DNA from: JACSRF01 sp963695505
GTDB lineage: Bacteria > Chloroflexota > Anaerolineae > Promineifilales > Promineifilaceae
Assembly: GCA_963695505.1 (NCBI GenBank)
Contig: CAVOGX010000011.1
Coordinates: 1 to 64,000 of the forward strand
Reading direction: 5' to 3'
DNA: 64,000 nucleotides
Part shown: positions 1 through 9,409 of the stretch, piece by piece
How positions within the stretch are numbered: position 1 is the stretch's first letter
Layout: each line of letters opens with the position of its first letter
Position numbers and translations under genes: made by a program
The notes under the pieces: model-generated
What the model saw: only the letters and a program-made list of their open reading frames with translations
Database searches by the model: none
What the model was told of the DNA's origin: nothing

Positions 1-2
1 AA

Positions 3-59
3 GAATTGCCCAAAGGGAAAAAAGCGCTTCCGGGCAAAGAAGAGAAGGCTGAAAATTAA
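3..59 (+). CDS. 3' end of an unidentified gene (Bacteroidota side)
   Basis: An open frame enters from the left edge and stops at TAA 57-59. It encodes a short, lysine-rich tail ending in GKEEKAEN. Charged, low-complexity tails of this kind are common at protein ends. It would converge on rimO with a gap of about 33 bases. With only 18 codons visible the family cannot be named, and the frame could be fortuitous. Confidence 0.3.
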   Translation, partial: ELPKGKKALPGKEEKAEN

Positions 60-92
60 GGAGTAATAGATGACCGCATTGACCGTAATATC

Positions 93-1393
93 CTATTTTA
101 CTGCAAATCCATAGAGGTCAAACTCCCTGGCTTCGGTTATGTTAACATTGATAAAATCGCCCGGAGATACTATTGATTTGGACTGGACAAGTACTTCATT
201 ATCAACCTCTGGAGAATCATATTGGGTCCGGCCTACATAATAATCTCCTTCTGCCTGTCAATCATAACCTCAATAACATCTCCGACTCTTTTCTCATTGA
301 TATGCAGGGAGATGGACTGCTGCAATTGCATTAATTCTTCAAGTCTTGACCTTTTCACTTCTTCCGGTATGGAATCCTTGAGGTTTTTGGCCCCCAGGTG
401 TCCTCCTCCTCTGAATAAGTAAACACTCCAAGTCTCTCAAAACGTGATTTTTCTACGAATTCCATTAATTCCTTGAACTCCTTTTCACCCTCCCCCGGAT
501 GTCCGACTAATAAGGTGGTCCGCAAAGCAGCACCAGGAATGATATGGCGGATTCTTCCTAGCAGGTCGAGACTGCCCTGGCGGTCTATTCCCCTGTGCAT
601 GGCGGTAAGTATCGGATCTGAAATATGCTGGAAAGGAATATCAAGGTAATTGCAAATAGTAGGGTATTTGCGTATCTGCTCCAGTATCTCATCCGGAAAT
701 CCTGCCGGATAGGCATAATGAAGCCGTAACCAGGACAAACCCTTTATTCCCGCAAGGGAATCCAGCAAAACAGGCAGTTCTCTTTCCCCGTAAAGGTCTG
801 ATCCATAAGCAGTAAGATCCTGTGCAATCAGGATGATCTCCTCACCCCTTTCCCCACAAGCAACTCAGCCTCCCGGATCACTTCTTCAAGAGGTTTTGAC
901 TTTTGCTTCCCGCGTATAAGCGGTATGGCGCAGAAGGAACATTTTCGGTCGCACCCTTCTGAAATCTTTAAATAGGCATAATGTGATGGGGTGATGAGCA
1001 GCCGCTCTCCGACCAGTTCTTTCCGGAAATCTCCACCCAGCTGAGTAATTATCTCCTGGATACTGTTTACTCCAAAATACCTGTCCACTTCAGGGATCTC
1101 CTTCTTAAGATCTTCTTTGTAGCGCTCTGATAAACAACCCATAACATAAACATTATCCAGCCTTCCCTCCTCTTTTTCCCTGATGTATTCAAGTATGGTG
1201 TCAATGGACTCCTGTTTGGCATCCTTGATAAATCCACAGGTATTAATGATTACTGTTCTGGCATCGGGATCATCGGAATCATAAACAACCTGTATACCCT
1301 GTGCATCCACCTGCTTCATCAGAACCTCGGAATCCACCAGGTTCTTGAACAACCCAGTGTTATTACATTTACTTTATGCGGACGGGATTTCAT
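93..1393 (-). CDS. rimO: Ribosomal protein S12 methylthiotransferase RimO (frameshifted)
   Basis: RimO is a radical-SAM enzyme that methylthiolates an aspartate of ribosomal protein S12. The start at 1393 gives MKSRPHKVNVITLGCS and the frame then runs to EFDLYGFAVK and stop TAG at 93-95. The N-terminal MTTase domain shows NTCGFI. The radical-SAM site CDRKCSFCAIP has the CxxxCxxC cysteines. The TRAM domain at the C-terminus includes YVGRTQYDSPEVDNEV. The frame breaks at about 1339, 843, 400 and 240. Each break is repaired by one base, and the one near 400 lies in a run of five G. All conserved motifs survive, so the breaks look like sequence errors. It lies just downstream of ftsY on the same strand. 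Identification is firm. Confidence 0.9.
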
Positions 1394-1417
1394 GGCTTTT
1401 TTAGCAGCATTCAGATT

Positions 1418-2380
1418 CTAGGTCTGGCTTCCGAAGAGGGAATCAACGAATTCCTCACGATCGAAAACAAGAAGATCTTCCATTTTCTCTCCGACTCCGA
1501 TGTATTTAACGGGTACCTTGAACTGGTCGGAAATTCCTATTACAACCCCTCCCTTAGCTGTACCGTCAAGTTTTGTAAGCGCCAGAGCATTAACCTCGGT
1601 GGCAGCAGTAAACTGTTTAGCCTGTTCAAATGCATTTTGTCCGGTGCTCCCGTCAAGAACCAGTAAGTATTTCATGTGGGGCTTCCGGAAGGATCTTGGT
1701 CCATAACCCGTTTGATCTTGGTCAGCTCATCTCATCAGGTTTATCTTATTATGCAGCCGGCCGGCCGTATCAATGATCACCACATCAACATCGTTGGCCA
1801 CTGCGGAGGAACGAGGGAATCATAGGCAACAGAAGCCGGATCAGATCCCATGTCCTGTTTTACAATTTCATGCACGCCTGCCCTTTCGGCCCAGATGCTC
1901 AGCTGGTCAACGGCTGCTGCCCGAAAAGTATCTGCCGCCCCCATGTAAACTTTTTTGCCGGCATGCTTGAGATTGCCAGGCAAGTTTTCCTATGGTGGTG
2001 GTCTTCCCCACACCGTTTACACCAACCACCATAATAACATACGGTTTTGCAGGCAGCGGATCTGAAAAAGAAAAATGCCCGCTTGCATTATCATGTTCGG
2101 CCAGCAGACCGGTGATCTCCTCCTTTAATTTCAAATTCAGCTCTTCCGTGCCCATGTATTTATCACGGGAGACCCGCTGTTCAATCCTTTCAATGATTTT
2201 CAGGGTAGTATCAACACCTACATCGGATGTAATAAGGACCTCCTCGAGATTATCCAGTACTTCTTCATCCACGCGGGATTTACCCACAACGGCCCTGGAT
2301 AATTTTTTGAACACACTTTCCTTGGTCTTTTCGAGTCCTTTGTTCAGCGACTCTTTTTTATCCCTGGAAAAGATTCCCAT
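1418..2380 (-). CDS. ftsY: Signal recognition particle receptor FtsY (frameshifted)
   Basis: FtsY is the membrane-associated SRP receptor GTPase that delivers ribosomes to the Sec translocon. The start at 2380 reads MGIFSRDKKESL. A short helical N domain is followed by the NG GTPase domain, with P-loop VGVNGVGKTTTIGKLA, then AADTFRAAAVDQL, then IDTAGRLHNK and TKLDGTAKGG, ending FVDSLFGSQT. At least three one-base frameshifts (near 1985, 1810 and 1690-1740) split it into three frames. The N-terminal acidic domain is short. It sits between DUF4295 and rimO, an order I recall from Bacteroidota. Confidence 0.9.
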
Positions 2381-2475
2381 TTATTAAATTTCTAGTGGTT
2401 TGCCAACTTGAAGATACTAAAAAAGCTTTCTTGTATGAAAGAAAGCTTAATGAGTTTCAGCGCCGAAAAATATTT

Positions 2476-2637
2476 TTAGCTGTCTGTCTTCTTAAAGAAA
2501 TCCTTGATGTGGTCATTGTGCACAACCTCTTCTTCGAAAAGGTATGCACCGGAATCGGGCGATTTCACCATTTTGATACATTTTGTGAAATTCCTGCCGA
2601 CTCCGCTCTGTAATGTTGCAACTACTTTCTTTGCCAT
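2476..2637 (-). CDS. DUF4295 family small protein
   Basis: This 53-residue basic protein starts MAKKVVATLQSG and ends HIKDFFKKTDS. I recognise it as DUF4295, a family known to me only from Bacteroidota, where it is encoded right after rpmG (L33). That arrangement is seen here: the stop of the L33 tail lies 6 bases upstream of this ATG. It is probably ribosome-associated by context, but the function is unknown. It is the best taxonomic marker for the left end of the window. Confidence 0.85.
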   Translation of the reverse strand: MAKKVVATLQSGVGRNFTKCIKMVKSPDSGAYLFEEEVVHNDHIKDFFKKTDS

Positions 2638-2643
2638 GATGCC

Positions 2644-2670
2644 TTATTTTATTTCCCTGTGGATGGTAAC
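2644..2670 (-). CDS. rpmG: 3' tail of ribosomal protein L33 (cut by the join)
   Basis: The last eight codons before the TAA at 2644-2646 read VTIHREIK. This is the expected C-terminus of a Bacteroidota L33 protein, and DUF4295 follows 6 bases downstream as it should. Upstream of about 2670 the frame stays open but the protein becomes a secreted beta-helix protein, with nothing of L33 left. Only this tail is present. The exact cut point is uncertain by about 10 bases. Confidence 0.65.
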   Translation of the reverse strand, partial: VTIHREIK

Positions 2671-2680
2671 TACTACCATT
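2665..2680. other. Probable assembly join between a Bacteroidota and a Chloroflexota sequence
   Basis: To the left lie rimO, ftsY, DUF4295 and the L33 tail at lower GC, with no ACGGCCGT word in 2.66 kb. To the right lies the 5' part of a secreted beta-helix gene, followed by 61 kb with dozens of ACGGCCGT copies. The frame reads through the join by chance, giving one 68-codon hybrid open frame. Horizontal transfer cannot be excluded from sequence alone, but two cut genes meeting inside one frame is typical of a misjoin. Confidence 0.75.
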
Positions 2681-2890
2681 CCCTCCGTGAGGTCCTCTTG
2701 GAGGGTAATCACGTCGTCGGGACTGGCCTGGCCAATGGCATAGCCAATGGTAGCACAAGGCGTGCTTTGGCAATTGCCACTATCTGCAGCGCCCGTTCCA
2801 CCAACGTACAAGTTGTTTGCGGCCTGCACGGCTGTAGTCATTAAAGTCAATAGGAGGATAAGAAGTAAGTATTGTTAGCTTCGATTTCAT
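2671..2890 (-). CDS. 5' fragment of a secreted parallel beta-helix protein (frameshifted)
   Basis: ATG at 2890 is preceded by the ribosome binding site AGGAGA. It starts MKSKLTI, then after a one-base shift near 2867 reads a hydrophobic signal peptide (LLLILLLTLMTTAVQA) and a mature start ANNLYVGGTG. The following CQSTPCATIGYAI and PDDVITLQEDL are typical of the first coil of right-handed beta-helix repeat proteins with choice-of-anchor domains, which are common in Chloroflexota. Only about 70 codons remain before the join. It is probably an exported adhesin or polysaccharide-related protein, but that is only family knowledge. Confidence 0.6.
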
Positions 2891-3523
2891 TGTTTCTCTC
2901 CTGAAATAGGGGCAGCAAAAGCCCCGAAAAATAACGTTAAATAGCTGGTGTTTGTACACCGGAAATGGTTTAATCAAGCTAATTGGGATGTCCGATAATA
3001 GCCTCCTTATTCTGATGGCCTGCATGGGTACAACTGGCAAAACCCACACAAACCACACGGTAAACGGTTACGGCCGTTTCTCCAACTTTGCAGTTCAAAA
3101 TAATCGATCACGTTTTGCCTGAGATGCCAAACAGCCCAAACCCCTATTTCTCGCAAACTACCCAGTTAAACACAACTCTAGAAATAGCTTACAGCCTTAC
3201 TATTACGATAATTGTTACATTTGTGAAAAATATCACGACAACATAACTGATTCAGGGCGGGTTCTCGGCTAATCCATGAAATATTGCTGTAAATACCCGC
3301 AAGGGTGTATCAAGCTGATAATCTTAACCGGATGGTCGTGGTTGAATTCAGTGATGAGTGACGGCCGTTCCCCGTTTTCCCTTCCCTTCTCAACCTGATA
3401 CAATTGCCTCGTTAGCAAACGCACAAACAAAACAATTTTTGTGCGTTAGGATCATGTTACACAATAGCGCACGCTACTTCTACTACACTATCGTACTATT
3501 ACACTTCACAATTTGAGGCAGCT
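2891..3523. other. Intergenic region between divergent genes
   Basis: This is a 630-base, AT-richer spacer between the leftward beta-helix gene and the rightward flippase-like gene. It contains ACGGCCGT words at 3070 and 3361 and a perfect 10-base inverted repeat at 3418-3447. I see no convincing open frame and no RNA gene. Both flanking promoters must lie here, but I could not find an unambiguous -35/-10 pair. Confidence 0.6.
3418..3447. promoter_or_regulatory. Perfect inverted repeat, possible operator
   Basis: Arms AACGCACAAA and TTTGTGCGTT are perfectly complementary around a 10-base loop. No T-run follows on either strand, so a terminator is unlikely. It sits about 80 bases before the start of the flippase-like gene, where an operator would be expected. 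Function is inferred from position only. Confidence 0.4.
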
Positions 3524-4535
3524 TTGCACAAACGCATCCTCTGGCTTGGCGCGGCCATTCTGATTAGCGCCGGTTTTTTATGGTGGGCACTGAACGGCCT
3601 AGAAGCTGGGCGACGTGTGGCGCGATATGCGCGCCGCCAATTACTGGTGGCTCATACCCAGCATCGCCGTGTACTTTTTGGCCGTATGGGCCCGCACCTG
3701 GCGCTGGGATTACATGCTCCGCCCGCTGAAGCACATACCGCTGCGAAAATTGTTTCCAGTGGTCGTCATTGGCTACATGGGCAACAACATCTATCCCTTC
3801 CGCGCCGGGGAAGTGCTGCGCGCCTACGTGCTGCGCCAGCGCGAAGAAGTCCCTATCAGCGCCAGCCTGGCCACGGTGGTGGTGGAGCGCGTTTTTGATG
3901 GGTTGGTGATGCTGATCTTCGTGTTTGCGGCGCTGCCGCTGGCGCCCATTCCCGATGACAGCATCCGCACTATTGTCATTCTTGCCAGCGTTGCCTTCTT
4001 TACCGCGCTGGTCATTTTCTTTGCCCTGGCGGCAGTGCCCGCCCGTTTTATGGCGCTGGCAGAGTGGTTGGCCGTGAGTCTGCTGCCAGAAAAAGGGCAG
4101 GAGCCGCTGCTTGGGTTTTTGCAGCGCTTTCTCACTGGTTTGGAATCGCTGCGCAGCTTCCGCAACGTACTCATGATTTTTGTAACCAGCATCGTTATCT
4201 GGCTGCTGGAAACGGTTAAATATTGGTTTGTTATGCATGCCTTTGATTTCGAGGTGAGCTTTTTTGCCCTGATGTTGATGAACGGCATTGTCAATCTGGC
4301 GACCACATTGCCGTCAGCACCGGGATACATAGGAACCTTTGATGGCCCGGGAATTGCTGTTTTGACCCTCTATGGCATTGAGGAAACAATTGCCTCGGCA
4401 TACACGTTGGTACTACATGCCGCCCTCTGGCTGCCAATTACTCTGTTAGGCGTTTACTACATGGTGCGCGAGGGGTTGGGCTGGTCAGACTTCAGTAAAG
4501 CGATGGAGCTCGCTGAAGGAGAAACCCGCCCATGA
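3524..4535 (+). CDS. Flippase-like membrane protein (LPG synthase TM / UPF0104 family)
   Basis: This is an integral membrane protein of the lysylphosphatidylglycerol-synthase transmembrane family, whose members are often found beside glycan and lipid synthesis genes. TTG at 3524 with GAGGCAG upstream gives a first helix HKRILWLGAAILISAGFLWWALNGL. A one-base shift near 3602 then leads into DVWRDMRAANYWWLIPSIAVYFLAVWARTWRWDYML. The family signature YMGNNIYPFRAGEVLRAYVLRQ follows, and then further helices. If the shift is real, translation could only begin at 3615. The stop overlaps the next ATG (ATGA), so the two genes are probably translationally coupled. A role in moving or modifying a polyprenyl-linked lipid is inferred. 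Confidence 0.75.
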
Positions 4536-5842
4536 AAATAGCCGTTGTCGGCGGCGGCCTTGCCGGGCTGTCAGCCGCTTATGATTTGCTGCGCGCCGGT
4601 CACGAGGTCACTATTTTTGAAGCCAGCGATCGCACCGGCGGGCTGGCGGCCGGTTTTATTGACGAAAACTGGGACTGGTACCTGGAACACTTTTACCATC
4701 ATCTCTTTCAGTCTGACAAAGCCATTCTGGATCTGGTCGAAGAATTAGGCATCAAGGACAAGGTGTTTTTCCCCACGCCGCGCACTTCTATCTGGCACAA
4801 AGGGCAAATTTACCCCTTTAGCAACCCCATCGATTGGTTCAAGTTCCCCGGCTACAACCTATGGGACTTTTTTCGTTTTGGCGTGGTGGGGGCGTTTTTG
4901 CGCTACACTAAATTTTGGCGGCATTTAGAGAAGGAAACGGCCGTTTCCTGGACCCGCCGCTGGTATGGGCAAAAAATCCACGACATTTCCTGGAAACCCC
5001 TGCTGATTGGCAAATTTGGCGACTACTACGAGCAGGTGAACATGGCCTGGCTCTGGGCGCGGCTGCACGTGCGCAGCTTCAGTCTGGGCTACTTTGAAGG
5101 CGGTTTCCAGTTTTTTGTGGACGTATTGACCACGGCCGTTGAAGCACGCGGCGGGCAAATCCGCCTCCAGGCTCCCGTTGAGTGTATTCGTCCTGAAGAA
5201 GGCCGCTTAGCGGTGCAGGTGGGGAAAGAAACGGTCGTTTTCGATCAGGTACTCTTCACCACATCCCCCAACCTCCTCAGCCGCCTGGCCCCCGACCTGC
5301 CGCCAGACTACCTCAGCGGGCTGCAAAAGCTCCACAGCATGGGTGCTGTGGTCCTGGTGCTGGCCCTCGAGAAGCCCCTTATGGCCGACACCCGCACCTA
5401 TTGGCTCAACCTGCCCGCCGACACCCCTGACAAAACCAAAACCGACATTCCCTTCCTGGCCCTGGTGGAGCACACCAACTACATCGACAAAAAGCATTAC
5501 GGCGGCGACCAGATTGTCTACTGCGGCGATTATGTCAAGCCAGACCACCCCTATTTTCGGATGAGCCAGGAGGAAATTGAAGCGCTGTTCCTCAATGCCC
5601 TGCCTAAAATCAACCCCAGCTTCCGTCCTGAGTGGGTGCGCAAAAGCTGGCTCTTCCGCGCCCCTTACGCCCAACCTGTGCCCCTGGTCAACCACGCGCA
5701 AAACGTGCCCGATCTCCGCACGCCGCTGCCTGGCCTCTATCTGGCCAGCATGAGCCAGGTTTACCCTTGGGACCGGGGCACGAACTTTGCCGTGGAAATC
5801 GGTCGTCGTGCCGCCCGCCTCATGCAGGAAGACAAGAGATAA
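4532..5842 (+). CDS. FAD-dependent amine-oxidase-like oxidoreductase
   Basis: The 436-residue protein begins with a dinucleotide-binding fold (VVGGGLAGLSAAYDLL at residues 5-20, then E and DRTGG), as in the protoporphyrinogen oxidase / UDP-galactopyranose mutase / phytoene desaturase superfamily. The C-terminal PGLYLASMSQVYPWDRGTNF is the usual FAD-contacting end. It overlaps the upstream membrane protein by 4 bases and precedes a nucleotide-sugar dehydrogenase. A role in envelope lipid or glycan chemistry is therefore plausible, but the substrate cannot be read from the sequence. No transmembrane segment is obvious. Confidence 0.8.
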   Translation: MKIAVVGGGLAGLSAAYDLLRAGHEVTIFEASDRTGGLAAGFIDENWDWYLEHFYHHLFQSDKAILDLVEELGIKDKVFFPTPRTSIWHKGQIYPFSNPIDWFKFPGYNLWDFFRFGVVGAFLRYTKFWRHLEKETAVSWTRRWYGQKIHDISWKPLLIGKFGDYYEQVNMAWLWARLHVRSFSLGYFEGGFQFFVDVLTTAVEARGGQIRLQAPVECIRPEEGRLAVQVGKETVVFDQVLFTTSPNLLSRLAPDLPPDYLSGLQKLHSMGAVVLVLALEKPLMADTRTYWLNLPADTPDKTKTDIPFLALVEHTNYIDKKHYGGDQIVYCGDYVKPDHPYFRMSQEEIEALFLNALPKINPSFRPEWVRKSWLFRAPYAQPVPLVNHAQNVPDLRTPLPGLYLASMSQVYPWDRGTNFAVEIGRRAARLMQEDKR

Positions 5843-6011
5843 TGGACGTTTGTTTATCATTATGCAATCGTCTGGTTTAAGTACCTTTGTAAGGTAGATA
5901 GGCTAACTTTTGGAGTGGTATAGTTAGTGTCACTTGTACATCTTCAAAAACATTGCCATCCACCTTTGGCTGTTAACAATTGACTATTCGCATTATTAAG
6001 GAGACTTTTCC

Positions 6012-7394
6012 ATGAAGATTATTGTTGTTGGAACCGGCTTTGTCGGTCTGCCCCATGCCGCCGTTATGGCTGAATATGGGCACGAAGTACATGCCTACGA
6101 TATTGATAAAAAGCGAATCACCGCCTATAAAACTGGCGAAGCAGAAGAAATCGAGCGTTATGTCAATGAGCCCGGTTTGGTTTCCGCCATTCAAGAGACC
6201 AAAGAACGCTACCTCTTCTTCACCAATGACGTCTCAGAGGTAGTCGACGGCACTGACATCTTTTTCTTTTGCCTGAACACCCCGCCAAAACGAGACGGTT
6301 CTACCGACCTGAGCTACTACACCAACGCCGCCCATACCATCGCCGAGCTGCTAGCCAAGCGGGAAGACAAAAAGCGCGTGGTTTTGGTGAACAAAAGCAC
6401 CGTCCCTGTAGGCACGGCCCGCTTGCTGCAAAACATCATGAACGAGCACGACGTCGAAAACTTTGGCGTGGCCTCCAACCCGGAGTTCCTGGCCCAAGGT
6501 AACGCCGTCGACGGCTCACGCAAGCCTGACCGCGTGGTGGTGGGCGCAGACACGGAAGAAGACTTCCAGATTATCCGCCGCATTTACGCCCAGTTTGTCA
6601 ACCACGTACGCATTCGCTACCTGGAAACCACCCCAGAAACGGCCGAATCCATCAAGTACGTGGCCAACAACCTGCTGCTCACCTACATCTCCTTCTGGAA
6701 CGGCGTTGGCGCGCGCATTGCCGAAACCTTCCCCAATGTGCGCATGGAAGACCTGAAAATTGGCGTCACAGCGGACACGCGCATCAGCACCTGGGGTTCC
6801 TACGTCAGCAACGGCGCGGGCGGCAGTTGCTTCGGCAAAGACATTCAATCCATGATTTACCAGCTTAACCAGGCCGGCCGCCGCACCGACCTGCTGCAAG
6901 CGGTCTACAACATCAATGAGTACCAGAAGGTCTACCTGATTGATCGCGCCGTGCACGAAGCAGGCTTTAGCTTCAACCAAAAGTCGGTGGCGCTGCTGGG
7001 GCTGGCCTTCAAGAAGCGCACCAACGATATGCGCGATTCGGCGGCGTTGAAGGTGGTGGAATCCCTGCTGGCCAAGGGCGTGCAGGAAATTCGCGCCTAC
7101 GATCCGCTGGCCGCTGACGCCGCCCAGAGCTACTGGTTCAACCCGGCCAAGAACCACCTTTTTGACCGCATCAAGTATTTCGACTCTGCCAAAGAGGCTA
7201 TTGCCGGCAGCGACGCCGCCTATGTTTCCACCGACTGGGAAGAGTTCCGCGGCCTCTCGCACACCATTAACACCACCGTCAAGCCGCCTTACCTGGTCAT
7301 CGACGGCCGGCGCATGATTCCCGATTTCCAGACATTGGTTGACCGGGGATATGATTTCCTGCCCGTGGGTGGCGTCTTCCAAAAAGGTAAATAA
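6012..7394 (+). CDS. UDP-glucose/GDP-mannose dehydrogenase family protein
   Basis: The family oxidises a nucleotide sugar to the uronic acid in two NAD-dependent steps. The Rossmann start is MKIIVVGTGFVGLPHAAVMAEYGHEV. The NKSTVPVGT segment, the catalytic cysteine in GGSCFGKD (C273) and the C-terminal ALLGLAFKKRTNDMRDS are all present. The usual GGSCFPKD has G in place of P here. Length (460) is normal. The start at 6012 follows AAGGAG at a good distance. It is preceded by 170 bases without a gene and ends just before a strong terminator, so it is probably a single-gene unit. Substrate preference is not resolved. Confidence 0.88.
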   Translation: MKIIVVGTGFVGLPHAAVMAEYGHEVHAYDIDKKRITAYKTGEAEEIERYVNEPGLVSAIQETKERYLFFTNDVSEVVDGTDIFFFCLNTPPKRDGSTDLSYYTNAAHTIAELLAKREDKKRVVLVNKSTVPVGTARLLQNIMNEHDVENFGVASNPEFLAQGNAVDGSRKPDRVVVGADTEEDFQIIRRIYAQFVNHVRIRYLETTPETAESIKYVANNLLLTYISFWNGVGARIAETFPNVRMEDLKIGVTADTRISTWGSYVSNGAGGSCFGKDIQSMIYQLNQAGRRTDLLQAVYNINEYQKVYLIDRAVHEAGFSFNQKSVALLGLAFKKRTNDMRDSAALKVVESLLAKGVQEIRAYDPLAADAAQSYWFNPAKNHLFDRIKYFDSAKEAIAGSDAAYVSTDWEEFRGLSHTINTTVKPPYLVIDGRRMIPDFQTLVDRGYDFLPVGGVFQKGK

Positions 7395-7422
7395 CCTATC
7401 ACTGCAATCTGTTACAAGTTAC

Positions 7423-7465
7423 AAAGCGCCAGGGTAAGCTGCATGTTTGCTCTGGCGCTTTTTTT
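7423..7465 (+). terminator. Rho-independent terminator after the nucleotide-sugar dehydrogenase
   Basis: The stem AAAGCGCCAG pairs with CTGGCGCTTT and is followed by a run of T. It lies 29 bases after the stop codon at 7394. Confidence 0.85.
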
Positions 7466-7519
7466 GTTGCCTGGTTAAGGGCAGTTTGTTACGATTGTAT
7501 CCATACAAAAGGTACAATT

Positions 7520-8629
7520 ATGCACTCTCAAACACCCCATCTTTACCAGGAAATCGCGGAAACGCTGCGGCGGCAAATTGCCAGCGGCGACCTGTCACCG
7601 GGGGAACGCCTTCTCTCTGTGCGCGAAATGGCCCAACAGTGGAGCTGCACGCCGGGCACCGTCAGCCGCGCCTATGCCCTGCTGGCCGCCGAAGGCTTAA
7701 TTAGCAGTCATCGCGGCAGCGGCACCCACGTGGCCGAGAACCCTTTGCCAGGAGAACGGCCGTTTCTACAGTGGGCCGCCCTCATCAACCGCGCCGAGCA
7801 GTTCCTGCTGGAAGCCTTGGGCCAGGGGCACGACCCGGCCCAGGTGCAGGCCGCCCTATCCGTGGCCCTGGGGCGCTGGCTGGCGCTGCAAAAAACACCG
7901 CCGCCCAGAGAAGACAGCATGCCGGCCACGCAGCTGCGCTTTGTAGGCAGCCACGACCTTACCATAGACCTGCTGGCCCGCCTGCTGCCCGAACGCCTCC
8001 CCGAAGCCAAGCTGGACGTGCGTTTTACCGGCAGCCTGGGGGGGCTGATGGCCCTGGCCCGCGGCGAGGCAGACGTAGCCGGTACGCACTTGTGGGACGA
8101 AGCCACCGACACCTACAATCGGCCGTTCATCAGCCACCTTTTGCCCGGCCAGCGCATTGCCCTGGTCACCCTGGCCCACCGCTCCCTGGGGCTGATGGTA
8201 CCGCCCGGCAACCCCCTGCAGGTCCACGGGCTGGCCCACCTTACCCGGCCAGGGGTGCAGTGGATAAACCGGCAGAATGGCAGCGGCACGCGAGTGTGGC
8301 TGGATGCCCAATTACGCACCCTGCAAATTGATTCGGCGCAAATTGGCGGGTTCGCCCGCGAGGAAGCCACCCATTTGGGCGTCGCCCAGGCCATTGCCGA
8401 TGGTATTGCTAACGCGGGGCTGGGCATTCACGCCGCCGCGGCCGCCTGCGGGTTGGGGTTTATCCCCCTGACGCAAGAAGTGTACCAATTGGCCTTGACG
8501 GAAATGGTGTGGGAAACGGCCGTATTCCAGACCCTGTTCACCCTGATCCAAACCACCGCTTTCAAAGAAGCCGTGGGCGCCCTGGGCGGCTACGACACCG
8601 CCGCCACCGGCGACATAATCTGGCTATAA
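7520..8629 (+). CDS. GntR-type regulator fused to a periplasmic-binding-protein-like sensor domain
   Basis: Residues 1-75 form a GntR winged helix (LYQEIAETLRRQIASGDLSPGERLLSVREMA, then a recognition helix, SRAYALLAAEGLISSHRGSGTHV). After a linker, residues 140-350 form a PBP-like domain (LRFVGSHDLTIDLLARLLPERLP, FTGSLGGLMALARGEADVAGTHLWD, NRQNGSGTRVWLD). No signal peptide is present, so the sensor is cytoplasmic. PBP-like regulators of this architecture usually sit beside molybdate or tungstate transporters, as here with tupBCA 66 bases downstream. It probably senses tungstate or molybdate and controls the transporter. The ligand is inferred from context. Confidence 0.82.
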   Translation: MHSQTPHLYQEIAETLRRQIASGDLSPGERLLSVREMAQQWSCTPGTVSRAYALLAAEGLISSHRGSGTHVAENPLPGERPFLQWAALINRAEQFLLEALGQGHDPAQVQAALSVALGRWLALQKTPPPREDSMPATQLRFVGSHDLTIDLLARLLPERLPEAKLDVRFTGSLGGLMALARGEADVAGTHLWDEATDTYNRPFISHLLPGQRIALVTLAHRSLGLMVPPGNPLQVHGLAHLTRPGVQWINRQNGSGTRVWLDAQLRTLQIDSAQIGGFAREEATHLGVAQAIADGIANAGLGIHAAAAACGLGFIPLTQEVYQLALTEMVWETAVFQTLFTLIQTTAFKEAVGALGGYDTAATGDIIWL

Positions 8630-8636
8630 AGATAAT

Positions 8637-8688
8637 AAAGACTAGAGACTAACAAGACAGTCCCCCGTCTCTAATCTCCAGTCTTCTG
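8637..8688. repeat. Imperfect inverted repeat between regulator and tupB
   Basis: The arms AAGACTAGAGACTAACAAGAC and the reverse complement around GTCTCTAATCTCCAGTCTT pair imperfectly about a C-rich loop. No T-run follows. It is one of the word-built intergenic hairpins of this genome and could attenuate or separate the regulator and transporter transcripts. Confidence 0.5.
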
Positions 8689-8695
8689 GACTTCT

Positions 8696-9409
8696 ATGAA
8701 TCAACTCTGGCAAGGGCTGCTGCAAGCCATCGAACTCATCATCGCCCGTGACCCGACCCTGTGGGAGGTTGTGCAGCTCTCCCTGCGTGTCACCGGCATC
8801 GCCCTGGTCATCAGCACCCTCATCGGCATTCCCGTTGGCGCGTTTATGGGACTAAGCCGCTTTTGCGGCCGTTCCCTGCTCATGGTCTTTCTCTACACCG
8901 GTATGGGCTTCCCACCGGTAGTCATCGGCCTCTTCGTCTACCTGCTGCTTTCCCGCAGCGGCCCCCTGGGCAGCCTGGACAGCGCCATCATCCCCGCCCT
9001 CTTCACCCCTGGCGCGATGATTATCGCCCAAACCATCATCGCCTTTCCCCTGGTGGCCGGGTTTACCATGGCCGCCGTGCTGGGCGTAGACCCCAACCTG
9101 CGCCAGCAGGTGCGGGCATTGGGCGCCACGCGCTGGCAGGCGACTCTGGCCATTTTGTCCGAAGCGCGGGTCGGCGTGCTGGTCTCGGTCATTGCCGGCT
9201 TTGGCGGCATCATCTCCGAAGTGGGCGCGGTGATGTTGGTGGGCGGCAATATCGAGCACAAGACGCGCGTGCTCACCACCGCCATCGTGCTGGAAACCCG
9301 CAAGGGTAATTTTGACCTGGCCATCGCCCTGGGCGTCATTTTGCTGGGGCTTTCTTTTTTGGCCAATTTGCTAATGCTGCAGTTGCAAGGGCGGACCACC
9401 CATGAGTGA
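8696..9409 (+). CDS. tupB: Tungstate-type ABC transporter permease TupB
   Basis: The 237-residue protein has five or six hydrophobic helices and the permease signature region LRQQVRALGATRWQATLAILSEARVGVLVSVIAGFGGIISEVGAVMLVGGNI. The E-VGAVMLVGGNI stretch is characteristic of tungstate permeases. It overlaps the ATPase gene by 8 bases. Together with tupC and tupA it would import tungstate (or molybdate) for molybdopterin-type enzymes. The start at 8696 has only a weak ribosome binding site. Confidence 0.85.
   Translation: MNQLWQGLLQAIELIIARDPTLWEVVQLSLRVTGIALVISTLIGIPVGAFMGLSRFCGRSLLMVFLYTGMGFPPVVIGLFVYLLLSRSGPLGSLDSAIIPALFTPGAMIIAQTIIAFPLVAGFTMAAVLGVDPNLRQQVRALGATRWQATLAILSEARVGVLVSVIAGFGGIISEVGAVMLVGGNIEHKTRVLTTAIVLETRKGNFDLAIALGVILLGLSFLANLLMLQLQGRTTHE

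Noticed and set aside
1..2670. Horizontal transfer of Bacteroidota genes into a Chloroflexota genome
   Set aside because: Ribosomal and translocation housekeeping genes in native order, cut mid-gene at the boundary, fit a misassembly far better than a transfer.
3564..4238. Long minus-strand open frames opposite many genes (for example here)
   Set aside because: They are shadows of GC-rich coding sequence, with His/Gln-rich composition and no recognisable domains.
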